A stretch of DNA of 64,000 bases from Solenopsis invicta (GCF_016802725.1 NC_052672.1:14456710-14520709), one strand, 5' to 3'; shown: positions 37,401-51,889, counted from the stretch's first letter. Made by a program: numbers and translations. Notes: generated from the letters alone by a model not told the origin.

Positions 37401-40400
37401 TGGCATAAATGAAATAAGTATAAATTGAGATAAGTTATAAATATAAGAAATTATCGAAAATAATTTTCATAATTCTATTACATAATATTATGTTATGTAA
37501 TCGACATCATTTAGTAGATCTCACTTTTTCATATAACATAAAAGTTTATTAGATCCGATTTTAGAACATAATGCCATGCAGTCGACATACTTTCCACGAA
37601 AATCAATGTGTCGCAAAATTACGCTGATGCAGTATTGCAATATTGCAAAAATAGCCATCACAAAATATAGAGAGACCGCAGGTATATTCGTCTTCATAGA
37701 CGTAAATACCACGAGCATTGATCCTTAAGCCAATTTTAATCTTCCCAGACTTTTAATAGATCCTCCTATTATAGCAAAGATAATTTGATTACGCTTTTGA
37801 ATGGCGAGAATAGGTTTGAAACAAAGAGAAGACAAATAACAACTATAAACGGAGTTAGAAAGGAGGATGCGCTGGAAGATTATGTTTGGCGATCTTCCTC
37901 AGGTTATAATTGACTGTAATTAAAATTAAATATGTGAGAATAATTCTCTATTATAATATTATATAAGTGAAATATAATTTTAAGTTCTAAGTGTAAAAAG
38001 TATTTATCTAACACATTAATCGCAACATTAATATCAGATGTAACTGATCGTTCAGCCCTATATTAGTAATTTCCACAAGAAAAACCGGCTCTATCGCAAA
38101 CGCCCATGGTTACATGCATCCGAAATAATTATAATAATTAAAGATTGATTTGCATTTCTCGTTGTCTACAGTTTCACCCGCGATTCGCAAGGCCGCCAAG
38201 CACATATATCACGCATGAATCGTTGTATCATGATCATTGTGAACATATACCACACTCTGTTATACCATCGCGTGACTGTAATCCATTCTGTCACTATGCA
38301 CATTCAAGATAAAAATCCTAGAGTTCGATAAAATAATGCTAATCAGACAAGACAGACAAATAGGTAAACAGAAGTGTATCTGTAATTGACTGACACTAAT
38401 TGATCAGAGCAAATTATGCCAGTAGTCAAACCAGATTTGCATTTGCGTCACACTCATTAAATGTTCGTTAGTAATTATTTACGCATCGTTTGCGATCTGC
38501 GTGTTGCGTTAAAAATAAACGTACAAAGATTTTCCGTAAATCGCTCTTAATTGTTGCGAAGTAACGTACGCTTGCGAACTGGAGCAATGATATTAATAAA
38601 ATAATGAGAAGCAATCGGATTTTTTGTTTCTAAATCAAGATTCAATATAATTGCGCCTTTAACCGTTAAGAGTTTTCGCTCCAAATAAAAATATTATGTA
38701 CAGATCGATCGTTATAGTCACCGGATATCGAACAGCGTACTTAGCCAGTCTATTCTTATAAAAAGATATACGAGTCAATGTCTTAAGGCTATTGTTATAA
38801 TAAGTACAAAATATATTTTTCACAATAAGTATAAATATTTTTAATAAGTATAAACACACAAAATTATATTGTTGCAAAAAAACCAAAACCAAAGTTTTTA
38901 TATATAAATACCCATCGTTATTATTGTAGCCTGTATGTGCACATCATTTCATTTCGAAGTCTAAATCAAAGAACACTGGAAAAATAATTAATTTTAATTA
39001 TTTTGTATAATGGACGTTTATTTCGCGCTTATTTTCCCGATTAAAGATTATTCTACCGAAGAAGTGACACGACTTAATTAAATTCATTTTAGTTCCTTAT
39101 AAATATGAGATTTTGCGATGAGCGATGGGAGGAAATGGCAATGACTGTCCCTGTACATCAGAAAACTCGGACGCGGCCACTTATCTGAAATAAGCGTCTC
39201 TCTGCACGTAAAGAGATGATTCTTCACTGTGAATCCGTGTAAGATATATCGGGTCTTAGCGAGGGTTTCCCAGACCATAAAATGTGTCGCATTCCGCAAG
39301 CTCAACATACCTTCTCGGAATTATAGTCGAATCGCGGTAATGTTTGAAAGATGCATTACTATTTGACGGAGTCTCGTCTTCTCGTTAAATCGTATAAAAA
39401 ATGTATATCTAAAAATTATGTATATATAAATGCGAAGCACTATGGTCTCTGCGCGACAACTTGATAACATTAGGAGCGATTCCTAATGTGTTCGAAAGCG
39501 ACAAATGCCAGTATCCGCAAGGACATCGCTTACACACATCCGATAATGTTCTCAGACATGCTTGCGAATTAGACATGATCAGGTGCGTCATTGTCAGTGT
39601 AATGACAAAGCTGGCACGCTTCGATGACTTTTGACTGATTACGTGCGACGTAAAGAAATAATAGAATCTCTCCTTGGATGAACTTTCCTTGAACTCGTTG
39701 GGTCTCTTCCCGCGACTAGGATGATCTACGATTTCTTTTATTATCGCCAACTAATATTCATTGTCTACGCAATAACGTCGCAATTTCAAAGTTTTACTAC
39801 ATGGAAACGATAAACCGACGATAATATTTGTGGGATATAAAAAATTATCCATCAGAAGAAGAATAAAATAATTCTATTATAGTGAAATATAATAAATTCT
39901 ATTTTCAATCTATTTCTAATCAAATTCTTTAGGTAGGACAAATTATGATTTATTTGCATTTTATCTTGAAAATCATCATGAATACATAATTTATTGCTAA
40001 GGTCATATTACGTTCCGATCGTAACCGCTAATGATTTATTGACGACTATTTATTATCTGGATAATTGATCATGAAATTGTCTGTGTATCTTAGGGCTACG
40101 AATATTCCTGTATATCTAAAATCTAAAATATGCGCATCAGATCACTAATCCTTAACCCAGAATTGAATATTATCATACACCAACAGTGATGAACGTTAAT
40201 TCAAAGTACACAAATAAAAGAACTTCCTCGATGTTTGGTGTCCTTTCAAAGAATCACATCGAGTAAACAGAGAGTTAAGGAAATGTTCAAAAATACTCAT
40301 TTGTAGCAAACCAAAACATGTATCATATTCAAAAATATATATAATACATAAATATCATTTTATTTCATGATAAATTTAATCCATGATTAATTAATTTAAA

Positions 40401-41838
40401 TTAAATTTTATATAAAAAATATAACATTAAAAAGTTATACAAGCTTTTGTTAATTTAATATACTTTAAATAAAATTTATTTTTCTTATTATAATCTCTTT
40501 TATGTTTCTATAATTTTTATATAGTTTCAAACTTTTAAGGCAACACTGTATATATGTAACTTAAGTTTATAAACTTGAGAATTCAATTTATCATTAATTA
40601 AACCAAATACATCTAATTTTCATGAGACACGTGCGAACGCAGATAAAGAAAACAAACAGGAATTTTGATGACATCGTAACATCGTGATTAAGATCTTGCG
40701 GCTAATGCTGGCCCGAATTCACAAGGGGGTCTAGATTGCTCTCGCGTAAACCCTTCACAGCACGAGTTTCTCGCGCAAATTCTCGGTTGGTTATCTCGTT
40801 GAATTGCACTGATACGCACAACCGCAGATCGCAGGTCATTCGTTCGCGAATATCGCGCCGTCGCCGGTGTACGCGCCGGACGATAGCGAGCCCTCGTAAT
40901 TATTAAAATCCTCTCAGTTGCCTGACAGAGTGTCTCTCGTGCCATTGGCACGCTCATTGTTGGCCCGTCACTCCCAGAGCGACTTCCCGCGTTATAGAAT
41001 CGAAGAGCTATCGATCGTACGCGCGATTTCGTTCGCAAAGACGTTTCCACAAACCGCAAAACTTTGTGAAAATGTTTCCATTATCGCTATTTTATTCCTT
41101 CTAACATTGCTTTTGCTTTCAATACTATTCATTAAAATAAAGCTTTAACTTAACTTGAATATGTTGTATCTGAAAAAATTAATTAAAAAAATCTCGAAAA
41201 AGTATATGAAACATATATGAAAAATTAATATTCATGTCCTATGTAATTTAATCTCTTTCTATTTGCTGAACGAGAAAGAAATCCTTCCTAAAAATTCAAA
41301 TTATCGCAATTTTTAAAAAATAATATAAACAATTTGAATGAAATTTAGATTTGTAATTTCTAAAAACATTTATTTAACATTTAACATTTTATTTTGAGAA
41401 TATTTTTCAAATTACTATTTTATACTTTACTCTTGATGTGTTTATCATAAAATTTTAATATAAGATTTCTAAAAGTAATATTATTTAGATATTTCGACAT
41501 TTTGAAACAATGATATTAATATTTATATAGTAATATAATTACACTATTTTATGATATTCAAAAATAGAATTCTTCTAGTTATTGAAGTATCATTCATCTC
41601 CTACACATTTTTTTCAAACAAATAAAAATGAATCACGAGACGAGATACTCGTCCGTGCATATGATTAGGTTAGGTATCGCGTAAAATACAAGTACAAGAG
41701 TTCTCGATAAGCGAGCGAATGTTTGTAAAGGAGTGTCGGGTGTATCACGAAAGAGGAATAAAATAAAAAGTCGCATAAAAAATGGCTATGTACAAGAAGA
41801 TCCAGTTTATTTTTTATGCTCTTTTATTTTCTTCGCAG

Positions 41839-42002
41839 AGTCGCAAGCATGTGACGAATTAAATACGCGTTGTATTGATCCTTTTCGAAGGATCTCCACT
41901 AATATACGGTCTGCCAGAAACGAGATAAAGAGAACCAAAGGAGGAATCTTATCCTTGAACGCAAAATACATGCCTAAACGTATTTCCAGTTTGCCAGAAT
42001 AA
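41839..42002 (+). CDS. Possible orphan terminal exon
   Basis: A strong acceptor (TTTTATTTTCTTCGCAG, AG at 41837-41838) opens a frame of 53 codons that begins SQACDELNTRC and ends in ISSLPE at TAA 42000-42002. AATAAA overlaps the stop (41998-42003), and a GT-rich stretch follows at about 42026-42040. This set (pyrimidine tract, open frame, poly(A) signal, GT-rich element) is what a last coding exon looks like. The translated piece has two Cys near the start and two KR pairs. No upstream partner exon was found, and the run is short enough to be chance. Confidence 0.2.
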
Positions 42003-45000
42003 AATCTTTGAGTTTCATATTATAAGTGTTGAGTGAGTTAACGACATATAATAATTGCTTGTGATGATATCGCAATCTATTACAGGGATTACCCACGCTG
42101 TTTATCCGGTTATCAACCTATGTGTCGTTACTTTCCATTAGTCCCACGATTAACGACTATCACGAAAGAGGTAAACGACAGTGATGATGTTGATAGGAAA
42201 GCGTTATTGCTGAATATAATCTCGGAGCAAAATCTTGGAAATCACCTGAATCGAGTTGATTACTTTTAACCGCGGCATGTGCAATCAAATGTATAAGCTC
42301 ATCTAACATTTAATCATTTTTAACTAAGTAACGTTATATTATTGCATCTAAATTGCTGATATAATAACTATAATTATTACACAATTAACCAGAATAGTAT
42401 AATCAACACTAAGTATCACAGTCTATTATAGCATTTTAAATTCAAATTAAATTTGCATTACGTAAATATCATTAAAAAAAATACACATAAAAAGCTTACC
42501 AGTAATCTAAAAAATTATAAGTCACTGATACAAGTGTTACTATACATATCGAAAATGTGAACTTTATATTTATTTTCTAAAATGTATAAAATGAGATATT
42601 ACAGATTTTTAATTTAATAATATAGCTAATTATTTTTAAGGACATCCCATCCTGTTTTGGAAAAGATATACGAATACATAGCTGAGATTATTTCGCGTCT
42701 CTTACTGTAAAAGCAAACACGTCAGGTGTTGCATTGTATAAAGTAATTTATATTTAATTAGAAATATTAATATGTGTCTGAGACAAATGCAAAGAAAAGA
42801 TAAGCGCTTGTTAAATCTTTTCAAAGATCCCTACTTTGATAGCAGCAGCTAGAAAATAGATATAAATGTTAATCTTTAACTGCTGGCATACAGACTTCAG
42901 AAAATCAACGATCCTTTATCATTAATGCCTCTTTGCACTTAGACTCTTGCGTGTGATAAACACGTATGCATGCGCATGACGAATAGCTTTTTAAATTGTT
43001 ACAAGAGATATGGATAAATGTGCTCGTATTCTCCTTATTTATCCTTATACAAAAATTAAAACACAAACATGTCGAAAAAATTTTCTACACATTTAAAAAA
43101 AATTAATGTCCATCTTTTTATAGAAATAACAGAAATTATAATTTAAGTTTTATTATAATTTTCTTAAATTAATCTGTAACATATGATTATTGTATTTGAA
43201 GTCGCATGGCTCTCTGCTACACGTATCTCCATCAACGTGCTTATTCTATTATACTAAAGTTTTTCGTACAATCGCTATGAGTCACGTCAACGTATTTTAT
43301 AGACAAAAATTGCTTTACCCTGCCGGGCGTTATAGTCCGAAACGAATCAATTAGAAGTATTGACCGGTAAAGCGGAACCGACTCTATCATTGTCGGATTT
43401 AAATTGTTGAGACGAGATCACAAAACGATCCGTCCGTCGCCGGATAATTAGTCCTTGGTTTTCTAGTTCCGGCCGAGATTGGATTGCTTTCTGTTTCGCG
43501 GTGCCGCTAATCGTCACGAGTGAGTAATCGTCAACTTTATCAGTGCATGCGTTTCGAACTAATCGACCGATCACGCACCGGTTAAGACGAAAAGAGAGAG
43601 GGACAGGCATTGAACTCAACAGACCTTAATTGAGAAAAAAGTTCCTTTTGTGGAAAAGTTGCAGTTGTGGATTATTTGCATTCCCTTCGCGGACTGGCCG
43701 CATAGATATGTTAGCGCGTACTTTCAAGCATCGCTCTTACCCTCTTATTTAGAATTTTGCAGCGACTCGCAATGTTACCGAAGTCCGCTTTATCCTTTCG
43801 CATCTTTCAATTGGCCTTGTATAACTTCGATTCATTAGCAGGGCGATGTATGTACATGTTAAATTGTCTCAAATTATTTTGTTAAACATCGAGATAATTA
43901 TTTGCTTAATTCTCGTTGTAATCATATTTAATATTCCAGTAAATATTAAAAAATTAAGTTAGCTTTGCTTCTCAGTCTATCAATATTAATTTTTTATTTA
44001 TATCTATTATATATATATACTTTCTATTTATATTCCTATTTGTATTCATTAGATTTTAGACAAATTAAACGTTTGCACATATTTTTCGTTAATTGTAAAA
44101 GCATGCACTTCGACTATTACATATTATAATGTAATATGTTACATATATACTGCATTAGATTCGCTATAATTATTAAAGAAATTAATGAGCCAATATCATC
44201 GAAACGTTTTTATGCTGTTATGATAACCTTCAATTAATTTAGAATGCTAGTTGCCTCGAGGATCAACTAAACATTCATTTATCCGTGGGATTTCCGATCG
44301 AACGTTTTCAGTGGTTATTTCCTTAATTGTATACAACTGTTCGCGTAAATTCCATTACAGATTTATAAGCAAAACGGAATATTCCTGATAACGACGATCA
44401 AAACAAGTATATCTATTGAGTCAACCAAACAAGAAGTAATTATACTTTTATATCTGCATGCGATTATTTTGTGATGTATACGAGAAATAGATCACGAGCA
44501 CAAACATTTATATAACAAATAAATAAAATTTATATAACGCGAGCTAGACTTTTGACACATATTTATTAATCCTCACTTGATCATGTGTAATTTCTTTTCA
44601 TTTTTACACATGCTACGTGTGACATGATTTTAATAATACAATTGATTTTACGAGTACGTTCAATAAACGATAAATGTCACAGCTATCTCTATCATGATGA
44701 TAATTCTGGCTATTATATAAAAGCGAAATACTGCATGATAATTACGCAGTGTAATAATTATTGCGTGCATACGCAGCTGCGTTATAATACTGTAAATCAG
44801 TCTTTTCTGCATATATAAATCAGTCTACTAGAGTTACATGAACAACATGTAAATTTCTAGCGTGTAAAGTGCAAGCTATCGCTACGAGAATTACAAGTGT
44901 GCTGATATTACTTCAAGCAAAATATTATGATAATGTAAGATTATCTAATATCGCATTATCTCAGTTTGCTATATCCAATAAGCAAAATTGTGAGATATAT

Positions 45001-48000
45001 TCATGATCCAAACGGCAAATTAAATTTTAAAGAAGACTATCGCCTTGGACAGGCTAAAGTGAATTTCCCATGCCGTAATTTATTATTCAATATTATATGA
45101 TTAAAATAATGATTAGATAACTTTATTACTGCAATAATTATCATAATTGAGCTCTTGTATCATTGATGAAACGCAGACGCTCCCAAGACTCCTTTATAAT
45201 CGATCTATATGCATTAAAAAACCCATTATCAGCTATTGTATAATAGTAGCTGGGCATTAGCATACGCTGATTGTCGACACTGATAAAAGCTGTTAAATGC
45301 AATTACAAAAATAATGTGTATAATTATCGCGAAATGTTTCTTTATCAATCATCATCTTTTTGAAAAATAGTCATTACCGTTACGTTGTCAATGCATAAAA
45401 AAATCATACTTTGCATAGTAGCAATTAATACACTACGTAATATATTACTTTGTTATTCGTCAGAAAAATCAATCTTTCCAACCAATCTTTACAATTAGTA
45501 TAAAATCTTCTGTTTTATATTTTTATTTCCCAAATAAAAAATTGTTGATTTTGCGATTATTAATTAATGCAATTAATATTTTTTGTATTATTTAAGTAAT
45601 CAAATTCAAAGTTTTTTTAAATTATTTATAAAAATGTGTTAAAATCAAAATAGCAGAAAAATTCGGAAACAGATATTAATAAAAATCTTGTTAGACATAT
45701 TTCATTAGAATTATTATGTGCGTGTAAATTTCCTTTAGGACTATGACTTTTTCAAATAAGGACGTGTGTATATTATGTCCTTAATCATAGCATTTCGATG
45801 AATCGTATAAAAAAAAAATGGTAATCCCAAGTTAATGAATCAGATTTCTCGTTAATTGACCATGTAATATTTATGAAGTGGAATTATTTCAAAATCCAAG
45901 AATGTGACCTCTCCTACATATCTGATTTCCTGATATTAAGAAAAGGAACTAGGGTATTATTAATTTTAATGTACTAAAGAGACTGAAAATTTCCGTCGGT
46001 AATGCGTGCAAAAATACGTCAAACACAAGGAAAATTCTTGAACTGTATTTAATCATTTAACCTGAAAAAATAAATTCTGTAAAAAAAAGAAAAATCAAAC
46101 AAAGTAAAAAAGAAAGATTGATATATCTAAATTTTTTTCGAATAGCTCGAAAAAGATCCATGGTGTAAGGAATTTAAGTTCTAGCTATCTTTTTAATCTT
46201 TATCTCTTTAAAAGCAAAATTAAAAAAAATAAGTCTTTTTCTTATTTATAATTGAGAGTTGTGTAATGTTAAAAAAGTTATGCTTTCTAAGTTATTAAAT
46301 ATGAAATTCTTTTTTGCAAAAAATATATGCACCGAAGCACTTGATTTCTTCTATTTCGAGGAACGATAGGAACGATAGGAATTTAGCGAATAATTTAGTC
46401 GGCATTTAATGACAAATGACGGGATTTTCTCCATTCCTAATCCATTACGTTGCAGCGTTTTATCGATGATAAGGACAGATCAGTTGGCATTCTGCTTTAC
46501 GCAGCAAGAATTTATAAAAGTCGTACGTCTGTAAATTTATAAACCGTATATCTTGTTTAACGCATGACATATTGGTGTTGCGCATAATACAAACCTCTCT
46601 TAAGCGATTATATTTTTGATAAGTTTATGCAATAAATTATACTCGTGGTCACACACATCCATTGCGTACTCGATGTCGAAATCTTATGTCTGCCTGAGTT
46701 TATAAAACCAATATTTATCCCGCAAATAAAGGTAAATTAATTAAACACTTCGAGCGCAAAAGTTTTTTTATTCGCGCACACCTTCGTTTAACATAAGCAA
46801 TACTCAGTGCGTATTTTCATCACGTTCTAGAAACATAATGTAAGGTAATGTAAAATGCATAATACGAGATTACTAATTAATATGATCTTGCTATGATTAC
46901 ATAAATCCGATACAAATAAAACGCATCAATTACTATATAAATTAAATTTTGAATTCTGTATTAAAATTGTATGATATAATTATAATATTATAATTTTTGC
47001 ATAATGCATTATCAAGTTTAATAAATCATTTAAGTTGCACGACGGTATAAAAGTAATAGAATAATATTTGTCTTTATATTTATTAATCATAAATTTTCTT
47101 AATAAAAAAATTTAGTGTTACCAATTAATAACTGCACTTGTTAACGCGAGCTAGTTGATTATTTTTAGTCTTTTTAAACATTTCCTCGAACTAATTTAGT
47201 GTATCAGCTCAGAACTTATGAAATGTCTAATTACGGTCTGAATCTCGATCACTAAGTCTTGACGTAGAGCTAGTGCCATTCCGTCTCCGGACACGCAAAG
47301 CGGCCTTGATACATGAAAGTAAAATCTCGTCTCACATTTAGTATTACAAAGGCAGATATGTGTATAGCATGTATACACGTAAATATATGTGTATATTCGA
47401 TCATACATTGATAATATAAAATATGATTGCATTGATATACTCATATTTCCGTATTCTAATACGTTCTGCGGAATAAGTAAACTATATGCAGTAAAAATAT
47501 ATTATTATAATACAATTTAATAAAAGTATTGTTAAAATACTCATTAATATACATATATTGAATTTTGGATCGTAAAGGCTTCCGTAAGGATTTCGCGATA
47601 CAAAGTATAATTTTGGGGATAATCAATTATTTAAAGTTTGCACCGCGTGACAATAATTTAACTTGCCGGCCAAAGGCTATTAGTGACTCATCCGTATCGG
47701 TCGAGTTACCTAGTTTAATTATTTTCAACATGAGATCAGTTATTAATCAAATTTCTGTGATCAAAGAAGTTGAACGAAAGCTTTCATAGACGAAATTTAA
47801 AATGCATGATCAGAATGTTCACATTTTCGAATTTCAATAAATTTCTTTTGTTTGTAATTATTATATTTTGTTTTTAAATACAAAGTAATTTACTTAATTG
47901 CTTAATTATTGTTCTTTTCCCGGTATCGTGATAGTATAATTATTCTAGAAACAAAAAATGCAACTATATAGTTATTTAATAAGATAAACATGTCTAGAGA

Positions 48001-49133
48001 TTAATCACTGTACTCCCAAGGGTCACTAAGCAATCGATATAGACTATCTGTTAATGAGAGAAATATACATGCAGATATTGCTGATTAGTCTCAATGAAGA
48101 GGATAAATTCCAAAGTATTTTTATACAGGAAAAGCGATAGACGATATGCGACGTCTAGTTGCATAATCGTGACAAATAAATGGGGATAAACCAGCTTAAG
48201 TAAAACGTAAGATTAAAATTTATAAAACCGCAAAATTCATATATGTATTCGTATATATATATATATATATATTTCCTTATAAAACAATTTGCAAACCACG
48301 AAATTTATATATTTATATAAGATTGTGACATTATTGTAATCAGCTATACTTTTTTTCAAAGATAAATAAAATATATACGTTTTTGGCTTTTCTTTAATAT
48401 TTTTCTAAACGTTACAGAATTGAAATTGTTATTAGATCTAAATTCTAAATATTTTTCTTTCTAAAAAAAAAAAATTATAAAACGAAATAAACATGTTTAC
48501 CTACTTATCAAAAACTAGAACGTCAACTATATAACTTTTTTGCGTAGATAGCGTAAAGTGCACATGTATTTCTTCTGATATCGTAAAGACAAATCGTTAA
48601 CGATGCAGAGTGAAAGCAATAATGCGTTCAAAGTATTATCGCGTTATTCGAAACATGATTCACCACCGAACGCTGCGACCGAACGGTTCTTTTGCTCGGC
48701 AAAGATTACTCTTGGAAACTCCCAGCCTGGAAATCCACACTTCGGAACCGGATTGGTCACTAAGGTAGACCTCAACTCGACCACTCGGGAGTCCCCCGAC
48801 TATTCGTGCCTCCAAGCAACGCGACTCGTGACGTCGAATGATGCGCTACTGCCACACCTGAATGACGTCTAAGGAAAATTTTATCAACGCATCACGCGTT
48901 CATCGGTCAACGATAGTATGCGTCGCTTCCAATTTTCGGGAAAGACCTAATTATAAATATTGGTTTGCTAACGAGTTAAAAACACGAGCTACTAACGTCA
49001 GTTCTTTACAATCTCTTCCACATTAATTTTACTAAATTTACTTATTTATATTAAATTGTTTTTATATTGTTTTTATATTATTCTCGTATAATTATTCTCG
49101 AATATTCATGATCAAACATTGCTATTTTAATTA

Positions 49134-49325
49134 CACTGAGAAAAAATTAATTTGAATAATGCAATAAAATATTTTGCAATGAAATATCTTGCAATGAAAT
49201 ATTTATTTACGGTATTTACATAAATATTTAGTCAATAAAAAAAAATGACAGTTAAATCACATTAGTGACTCTTGTATGTACTAAACAAATATTTATTAAA
49301 ATTTAGTAACTTTTTTCTCTCAGTG
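49134..49325. mobile_element. Mariner-like MITE with CACTGAGAAAAAA ends
   Basis: A 192-base AT-rich element. The left end is CACTGAGAAAAAATTA and the right end TAACTTTTTTCTCTCAGTG, an imperfect terminal inverted repeat of about 17 bases. TA precedes the left end; CA follows the right end, so the duplicated site seems mutated on one side. Internally it has a short repeat of GCAATGAAATAT. Non-coding. Confidence 0.6.
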
Positions 49326-51328
49326 CAATGTTTGGCACATTACGTACATCAGATATCTAGACACGTGTTTCTCAGACTATTGATTTAAATAACATGTATG
49401 CGTTTTCCTTCTCATCGATCTTCGTTGTCAATCGATAAGTTTTTCTACGAATGTTATATCTGAGTGATCTCGCACGGTTATTTATCAAGAATAATCGAAT
49501 TTCCGAAGTGTCTCTGTTCAGCCTCCGTTACACAACACCGCATGCAAATTCAATATTTTTCTATTTTCGTACACGCTCCTGTATACATCGAGTCATGTAT
49601 AAGGAGCAGGTTCTTAATGATATTGGCGATCGTGCCGCCGCGCCGCTGTTAAATATTCATTATAATAATGTTGACACGCCTACCGAATGCACCATTGTAG
49701 GCGAACGTACGACAGAGGCCGGACCGTTCGCAATCGTGTCTTTAGAAAGCCGTAAAAAAGCTAACACGTGTATTTTCTCTCTCGTAAGATCTTTCTCCGA
49801 ACGATCACTCGATTGCACGCGCGATCGTTCGCCTCATGCATGCGTACGTGCATGCGTACATGCGTACGCACGTGAACGCGTTGACGCAGAGAAGTGACGA
49901 TCGAGCGGCTGGATCGATGTCGAGGATCGAGCGTACGCGTGATCGCGCGAACGTCATTTGCGAGGAGCTAGTTCCGACGATATGGACGCAAAACCGATTA
50001 TGGTTTAACCTTTAATGCACAATTTACGCAAACCTAGAGGAAAAGCGACGTCAAATGGTAAATTATCTGTTAAAAAAAATACACTTTTTTTAACAATAAA
50101 GTAGAAAACTGGCTATTTAATTTACCCAGCCGAACTTCGTATATTTGTACGATTGAACCAAGACTTAACTAAAACTCAATTTGCTGCGAGACTTGAAACA
50201 TTTCAGAAATCTCTGATTTATGTATTCCTGAATTCATGTGTTTTATTCCTGAATTTATGTGCGATATCATTTTCTAACATTTGAGAAATACTTATTCAAT
50301 ATTTATCCTATTTCTTTACTTTTATTCGCTATTGAGAACATTTTATTTGTCTTTTTTTTATTTTTTATTTTTTACTTTCTTAAATCCCTATATCATTTTG
50401 TAGATTGAACCAAATCTCTCAAGAATAATCTTAACAGATACATAATTATTTACAAAAATAAAACTAAATATTTCGATATCGATTACTGAAAAACAACGTA
50501 ATAAATAAAAACATGCGTGAGCTCTTCCTTTACTGTTGTTTAAAAATTATTTTTTACTGTTACAAACAATTATACAATAAATTTCCTGTCGATCCATGCC
50601 GTACACTTTTCGAATTTAATATTTATTAATGCTAATAGTAGCATTTCCCACTTGCAAAGAAAAAATTTGAAAAAAGAAATTATTTTTACATAAATAGATT
50701 ATAAAGATATTTTTAATACTATTTTTATACATATAATTATAACTTTCTAATTTATACAATAGTATAATTATTTATATTTTTAAATATGCCTCGGAAATGA
50801 TTGAAATACCAATTCGCCAAGGTAAGTGTCCTATTTTAAGTTCAAGTTATAAATATACCGAATCCAGAAAACGATATTGGTAACTTGATCATTTGCCCCC
50901 TTCGCGTGTCCTGCTCAAATTCGTTTCTATATTGATTTTGGAAAGCACATTTTTCACGTGAAACAGAGCTCATTGGCATTTTTAAATTAGCGAGGAATCA
51001 AGAATTATTGCTTAAATTTCTTTAAAGTTACTTTAACAATTATTAATTTTAAATATAATTAATCATATCGTCGAAATAACATATTTAGAACCAATAATCC
51101 TTGTTGAATAATTAGAAAGATAGACAGTGCATTATTTTCTGTAAAAAAACTATATCAAAGATATTATTATTTAGTAGATTGAATCGTAGTGTAATAAATT
51201 ACGTACATATAAAGATCTTGATTAATCTGCATGGAGGATAAAAAAATTACTTGAAATTATATCAGAATCTATTTCATGTAATTCGCAAAAATTAAAAAAT
51301 TGCCTGCGTAACGGGATATATCTTTACG

Positions 51329-51889
51329 TTATCCAAGGTGCGCGATAGTGTCCAGGATCCAGGATAAAATCCAGGATAAAATATGATATTTGAGAAAAGT
51401 ATCAGCACCTAGGCGAGGAATCCCCTCATTATCGTCATAGTCTTCGTCAATGGCAGCAGCACCGGCGGCGCTGTGACGACAGGGACGGCGGTGGTGGTAG
51501 CGGCGGCTGCTGCTGGTGGACCACCCGAAACGCCGATAGGGTGGGGGCACCCCTGACCCCGGCATTAGCAGGCGGTGAAGGGAGGCAACGTTTATATGCG
51601 GCGGCAATCCGCCCCGTAGACGCATTCGCTCGTACGCTCCGTCCAAAGCGGACTTAAGTAGTAGAGGCTCGTTGTCGTCGCCGACGTCCTCGTCGTTTAT
51701 CGTAGTCGAACCGTAGCAGATCGGACGGATCGAGGCCGAAGAGGACATAGCCGGAGTACATCGGGATATTAAAGTCGAAAAGCGCGCGACGTAAATCAAC
51801 GGAAAGTCCCCATTCGTGTATTTTCTCGCAAGCGGCAGTGAAGAGCTCACGCACATCACCTTCTACTGCATTGTCCAGTGAGCGTTATC
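51329..51889 (-). pseudogene. Unidentified degenerate reading frame, GC-rich, upstream of TH
   Basis: On the minus strand, one frame (about 51889-51654) encodes a protein-like stretch including TAACEKIHEWGLSVDLRRA. It then runs into an Arg-rich tail and stops. A second frame becomes protein-like from about 51700 and continues to about 51500 (includes PLLLKSALDGAYERMRLR). This looks like one ancestral coding region broken by a frameshift near 51690-51700, followed by low-complexity Ser/Arg/Ala-rich sequence. The GC content is far above the flanks. The family is not recognised; it may be a decayed gene, transposon or viral insertion. It lies about 100 bases from the TH start, head to head, so it might instead be TH promoter sequence read by accident. 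Confidence 0.25.

Larger units (their letters stand above)
31482..51328. other. Long gene-free interval between the unnamed gene and TH
   Basis: About 20 kb, AT-rich, with mid-GC patches at 34900-35360, 39080-39750, 40690-41080, 43320-43860, 48600-48960 and 49440-50000. Contents: the piggyBac-type and mariner-like MITEs, the possible terminal exon at 41839-42002, a TA tract at 48252-48272 and a GCATGCGTAC-type repeat at about 49836-49872. Open frames of 60-148 codons occur here at about the number expected by chance. Confidence 0.55.

Noticed and set aside
39409..39750. 113-codon minus-strand frame and its neighbour at 39084-39308
   Set aside because: No ATG at the start, no clear splice sites, and a length near what chance gives at this base composition.
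41668..41680. TTAGGTTAGG, like the insect telomere repeat
   Set aside because: Only two units, which is expected by chance; no array.
49451..49897. 148-codon ORF
   Set aside because: Mid-GC DNA; about one such run is expected by chance. The end is built from GCATGCGTAC-type repeats and no domain is visible.
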